Source of the DNA: Candidatus Omnitrophota bacterium | GTDB lineage: Bacteria; Omnitrophota; Gorgyraeia; Velamenicoccales; Velamenicoccaceae | NCBI GenBank assembly: GCA_028717105.1 | Contig: JAQUOM010000084.1 | Coordinates: 1 to 6,811 of the forward strand | Direction of reading: 5' to 3' | Length of the DNA stretch: 6,811 bases | Shown here: piece after piece, positions 5,470-6,811 of the stretch | Layout: each line of letters opens with the position of its first letter | Numbering within the stretch: position 1 is the stretch's first letter | Notes under the pieces: generated by a model | Seen by the model: only the letters and a program-made list of their open reading frames with translations | Told to the model about the DNA's origin: nothing | Database searches by the model: none | Position numbers and translations under genes: made by a program

Positions 5470-6728
5470 GATTCAACGACCTTTTCGTGCCGCAGGAGAT
5501 CCCCGTAATTTTCCCGATCGCGGATCACGCGCACTGTTTTGCCTTTCACCAGGACCTCCGCAGGACGGCGCCTGGAGTTGTAATTGGAAGCCATAGAAAA
5601 GCCATAAGCCCCGGCCCCCATAACCACAAGCAGTTCGCCCGCATCGAACAAAGGCATTGTGCGGTCGAGCGCCAGGAAATCTCCGCTTTCGCAGATCGGC
5701 CCGACGACATCGGATCTTTTCAGCGTTGCCTTCCTGCCCGCCCAGGCGCCTTTGGCCGCATAAACCTCATGGTAGGCGCCGTACAGAGACGGCCTGGCAA
5801 GATCGTTCATTCCCGCATCCACGACGACAAACCTCTTTTTCGGGCTGTCTTTGACATAGAGCACCTGCGTCAGGAGGACACCGGCGTTCCCGACAATAAA
5901 ACGCCCCGGCTCCAGGATCAGCCGCAGCCGCCTGGACTTCAAGAGCGGCAGGATCTCATCCGCATATTCACGGGCCGTCTGGGGGTCTTCCTGTTTATAG
6001 ATGATCCCGAGACCGCCGCCGATATTGAGCGTCTTGACCGTTATCCCCGCTCTTTTGAGATGGTCGATAAATCCCAGGACGCGCCTGAGGGCGGCCACGA
6101 ACGGGGCGGCCTGCGTGATCTGAGAGCCGATATGCACATGCACGCCCTCAACAGACACCCTTTTGAAATTAGGCCGGTTCAAAAAGATGACGCGCGCCGT
6201 TTCCAGGTCGACCCCGAATTTGCTCTCAACCGTCCCGGTCGTGATATACCGGTGCGTATGCGGGTCGATATTGGGATTGATGCGGATGCAGACGCGCGCG
6301 TCCCGGTTCAACTCCTGCGCGACGGCGCTGATCACGCCGAGCTCCTGGATCGATTCGACGTTAAAATACAAAATGCCGTAACGGATGGCGGCGGCAATCT
6401 CTTCCCTGGTCTTGCCGACACTGGCATAGACGATCTTGCGGGGGTCGGCCTTGATCCTCATTGCCCGATACAGTTCGCCGCCGGAAACGATATCAAGCCC
6501 CGCCCCCCTGTCCGTCAGGGCTTTCATCAGCGAAAGGCTGGAGTTGGATTTGACCGAGAAACACACCAGCGGCGCAACAGACGCGAACGCCCGCCTCAAT
6601 TTATTGAAATGATCCACCAGAGTCTTGTGGCTGTAGACATACAACGGCGTGCCGTAGCGGCGTGCCAGGTCGCTGACGCGCACGTCTTCGCAATAAAATT
6701 CGTCTCCGACATACCGGAATTCATGCAT
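5466..6728 (-). CDS. lysA: Diaminopimelate decarboxylase
   Basis: PLP-dependent fold-type III (alanine racemase-like barrel) decarboxylase that turns meso-diaminopimelate into L-lysine, the last step of the pathway; cytoplasmic. The 420-residue product has the expected length and motifs: CFSVKSN at 56-62 with the PLP lysine K60 (commonly YAxKAN, so a mild variant); VHVHIGSQ at 196-203; NIGGGLGI at 235-242, binding the cofactor phosphate; EPGR at 273-276; VGPICESGD at 342-350 with the substrate-recognition C346, E347 and S348; and GAGAYG at 371-376 with Y375. The presence of CESGD and EPGR favours diaminopimelate over ornithine or arginine as substrate. The ATG at 6728 is eight bases after GAGG (6737-6740) and gives the usual N-terminus. 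It overlaps the end of an upstream frame by eight bases and the start of dapF by four. It is the first complete gene of the run. Confidence 0.97.
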   Translation of the reverse strand: MHEFRYVGDEFYCEDVRVSDLARRYGTPLYVYSHKTLVDHFNKLRRAFASVAPLVCFSVKSNSSLSLMKALTDRGAGLDIVSGGELYRAMRIKADPRKIVYASVGKTREEIAAAIRYGILYFNVESIQELGVISAVAQELNRDARVCIRINPNIDPHTHRYITTGTVESKFGVDLETARVIFLNRPNFKRVSVEGVHVHIGSQITQAAPFVAALRRVLGFIDHLKRAGITVKTLNIGGGLGIIYKQEDPQTAREYADEILPLLKSRRLRLILEPGRFIVGNAGVLLTQVLYVKDSPKKRFVVVDAGMNDLARPSLYGAYHEVYAAKGAWAGRKATLKRSDVVGPICESGDFLALDRTMPLFDAGELLVVMGAGAYGFSMASNYNSRRRPAEVLVKGKTVRVIRDRENYGDLLRHEKVVES

Positions 6729-6810
6729 GGTGCTGACCTCTGACGGATCTCTTGGCAGAAGCGCAGAAAACAGGATGAAGCCGCTTAACGACTTCAGCCC
6801 GAACGAGTTT
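6721..6810 (-). CDS. 3' end of an upstream gene, possibly argininosuccinate lyase
   Basis: One minus-strand frame runs from the window edge through 29 sense codons to a TGA at 6721-6723, overlapping the lysA start by eight bases. Such a stop-start overlap is what the other genes of this run show, which suggests a real upstream gene. The visible tail includes KRLHPVF and AKRSVRG. This is loosely like the C-terminal region of ArgH, where a leucine-x-proline segment is followed by (K/R)(R/K)S-x-G-G, and argH often precedes lysA in bacteria with this cluster order. The match is weak: the second glycine is missing and the protein ends soon after, whereas ArgH usually continues 10-20 residues. The lysA frame itself is also open here, so this may be non-coding. 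Confidence 0.35.
   Translation of the reverse strand, partial: KLVRAEVVKRLHPVFCASAKRSVRGQHHA
6737..6740 (-). promoter_or_regulatory. Ribosome binding site of lysA
   Basis: GAGG (in CAGAGGTC) on the minus strand, eight bases before the lysA ATG at 6728. It supports that start over any upstream in-frame extension: the lysA frame stays open to the window edge but shows no ATG, GTG or TTG start there. Confidence 0.55.
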
Positions 6811-6811
6811 T

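Noticed and set aside
5487..6743. A 418-codon open frame on the plus strand covering nearly all of lysA.
   Set aside because: It is antisense to a gene with all LysA motifs. Its protein is rich in H, R, D and P without recognisable domains, as expected for a shadow frame, and no ribosome site or family match is seen.
6729..6811. A lysine riboswitch before lysA.
   Set aside because: Only 83 bases are available, they read as a likely upstream coding end, and none of the long multi-helix pattern of the lysine riboswitch is apparent. The 82-base dapF-dapA gap is also too short.

Overview
The window is a compact, entirely minus-strand run of biosynthetic genes with one short non-coding break. In the direction of transcription (right to left) it reads: the last codons of an unidentified upstream gene, possibly argH; then lysA, dapF, dapA, a repeat-rich spacer, dapB, dapL (LL-diaminopimelate aminotransferase), folK, a small pspC-family membrane protein gene, and panC. 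All eight complete genes are intact. Most neighbours overlap or sit within about 30 bases of each other (lysA/dapF share ATGA; dapB and dapL are 6 bases apart; pspC starts inside folK). This looks like one operon, or an operon with internal restarts in the two longer gaps (82 bases dapF-dapA, 187 bases dapA-dapB).

The five lysine genes cover every step from aspartate semialdehyde to lysine by the DapL route: DapA makes hydroxy-tetrahydrodipicolinate, DapB reduces it, DapL converts tetrahydrodipicolinate directly to LL-diaminopimelate, DapF epimerises that to meso-diaminopimelate (also a peptidoglycan precursor), and LysA decarboxylates it to lysine. DapL replaces the succinylase or acetylase branch, and no dapD, dapC or dapE is seen here. 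FolK (folate) and PanC (pantothenate) add two cofactor steps, and the PspC-domain protein is an outlier of unknown role.

The organism is a free-living-type bacterium, probably diderm, of moderate GC content. A lysA-dapF-dapA-dapB-dapL-folK order, probable argH upstream, and the style of the AT-rich intergenic repeats fit Desulfuromonadota/Geobacter-like bacteria or candidate phyla such as Omnitrophota. This assignment rests on remembered gene order and sequence style, not on a search.

The one stretch that genes do not explain is 3491-3677, between dapA and dapB. It holds an AT-rich block built from a degenerate 7-base unit (ATTGGTN) in two opposed arrays, plus a perfect tandem 8-base repeat just upstream of the dapB start. 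No new defence, mobile or catalytic system is visible, and the rest of the window is ordinary core metabolism.
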